Shown one piece after another: positions 13,391 to 13,821 of a stretch of DNA of 13,821 nucleotides (position 1 is the first letter of the stretch; every line of letters begins with the position of its first letter). Origin of the DNA: Thermoprotei archaeon (GTDB taxonomy: Archaea > Thermoproteota > Thermoprotei_A > Sulfolobales > Ignisphaeraceae); assembly GCA_003661775.1 (NCBI GenBank), contig QMWT01000019.1:1-13821 (forward strand), in the 5' to 3' direction. The position numbers and the translations under genes were made by a program. Below the pieces are notes generated by a model. That model did no database searches. It saw nothing but the letters and a program-made list of their open reading frames with translations, and had not been told where the DNA came from.

Positions 13391-13744
13391 ATGAGCTCCT
13401 CTCAGAAGTCCCCCCAAACACAGCTTATGAAGAGCGAGCCTAAGTGGAACGAGGTTTGGATGGGTGCGCTTGTACCTGAGCCTGGCAACAGCGTACTGAA
13501 CTTAACGGGCACGTGGAGAGTATTCCGGCCAGTAATGGATGTCGAGAAGTGTGTACGGTGCCTGATCTGCTGGTCGTACTGCCCCGAGCCAGCTATCAGG
13601 ATAGTGGACAAGCCATATAGAACTAAGCAAGGTCGCGAATACAAGTTCACGCTTGAGATAGACTACGATCACTGTAAGGGCTGCGGCATATGCGCCCAGG
13701 AATGCCCCGTAAAAGCTATACAGATGGTCGAGGAGGTGAGGTAA
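13391..13744 (+). CDS. porD: Pyruvate/2-oxoacid:ferredoxin oxidoreductase, delta subunit (2[4Fe-4S] ferredoxin)
   Basis: A 117-residue delta subunit that passes electrons from the thiamine site to ferredoxin. The N-terminal half carries the subunit-specific GTWRVFRPVMD. The C-terminal half has two clusters' worth of cysteines: CVRCLICWSYC-P and CKGCGICAQEC-P, each of the CX2CX2CX3CP type. All eight ligands are present. The gene starts 3 bases after porG, with AGGTGG inside the porG end as ribosome site, so it is translationally linked to it. Confidence 0.93.
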   Translation: MSSSQKSPQTQLMKSEPKWNEVWMGALVPEPGNSVLNLTGTWRVFRPVMDVEKCVRCLICWSYCPEPAIRIVDKPYRTKQGREYKFTLEIDYDHCKGCGICAQECPVKAIQMVEEVR

Positions 13745-13745
13745 T

Positions 13746-13821
13746 GTGGTGAAGTGGAAGAGGCTCCCCCTAAACTCCAACTACGCAGTAGCCTACGCTG
13801 TTAAGGACGCAGACGTTGATG
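13746..13821 (+). CDS. porA: Pyruvate/2-oxoacid:ferredoxin oxidoreductase, alpha subunit (3' truncated)
   Basis: The frame from GTG 13746 (or GTG 13749) is open to the window edge and gives 25 residues. NSNYAVAYAVKDADVD matches the start of alpha subunits, where a G/S-N-x-A-x-A-x-A stretch leads into the YPITP motif expected just beyond the edge. GAGGTGAGG at 13733-13741 is the ribosome site. It follows the porD stop by one base. The order gamma-delta-alpha is the common archaeal one and predicts porB next. Confidence 0.85.
   Translation, partial: MVKWKRLPLNSNYAVAYAVKDADVD

Noticed and set aside
1..13821. CRISPR array, tRNA or rRNA genes, complete insertion sequence, prophage or defence genes
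   Set aside because: No regularly spaced repeats, no cloverleaf-like arms with CCA-type ends, no transposase, integrase or nuclease reading frames were seen.

Overview
The window reads as chromosome of a hyperthermophilic crenarchaeote, most likely of the Desulfurococcales type. The reasons are genes for di-myo-inositol phosphate (DIP) synthesis, an archaeal CDP-archaeol synthase, an archaeal four-subunit-type 2-oxoacid:ferredoxin oxidoreductase operon, an Lrp/AsnC regulator, AT-rich TATA elements about 26 bases before several starts, and frequent TTG and GTG start codons. The species cannot be fixed from sequence reading alone.

Left part, plus strand (1-2626): the tail of an unrecognised helical protein, then a tight three-gene block. 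It holds inositol-1-phosphate cytidylyltransferase (IPCT), CDP-alcohol phosphatidyltransferase (DIPP synthase) and a PfkB-family kinase. IPCT and DIPP synthase are two separate genes joined by a TAATG overlap, not the fused protein known from several hyperthermophiles. The kinase is a candidate supplier of inositol phosphate. Next (2694-5125) come an M20D amidohydrolase and a membrane-anchored family-2 glycosyltransferase overlapping it by 4 bases. A 355-base gap with no convincing gene follows, then a D-aminoacylase-type amidohydrolase with its own well-placed promoter (5481-7064).

Middle, minus strand (7089-10304): a probable operon transcribed leftwards. In order it has acylphosphatase, a diverged ThiI-like THUMP/PP-loop protein without the usual catalytic cysteines, a cysteine-containing FMN flavoprotein, a small two-span membrane protein and a cupin. 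A symmetric TATA element (10334-10345) separates the operon from a divergent GNAT acetyltransferase that has two in-frame TGA codons and looks like a young pseudogene (10378-10740).

Right part: three minus-strand genes, MetF-like TIM barrel, Lrp/AsnC regulator and CarS. Between the first two lies a GC-rich, strongly base-paired element (about 11542-11610) of unknown nature. CarS is divergent from the plus-strand porG-porD-porA operon, again across a single symmetric TATA-like element. porA runs off the window.

Functionally the window combines thermoprotection (DIP), hydrolysis of acylated amino acids, ether-lipid synthesis, tRNA/sulfur chemistry and central 2-oxoacid oxidation. The points most worth a second look are the DIP cluster with its linked kinase, the broken GNAT gene, the ThiI homologue without catalytic cysteines, and the structured element near 11.6 kb.
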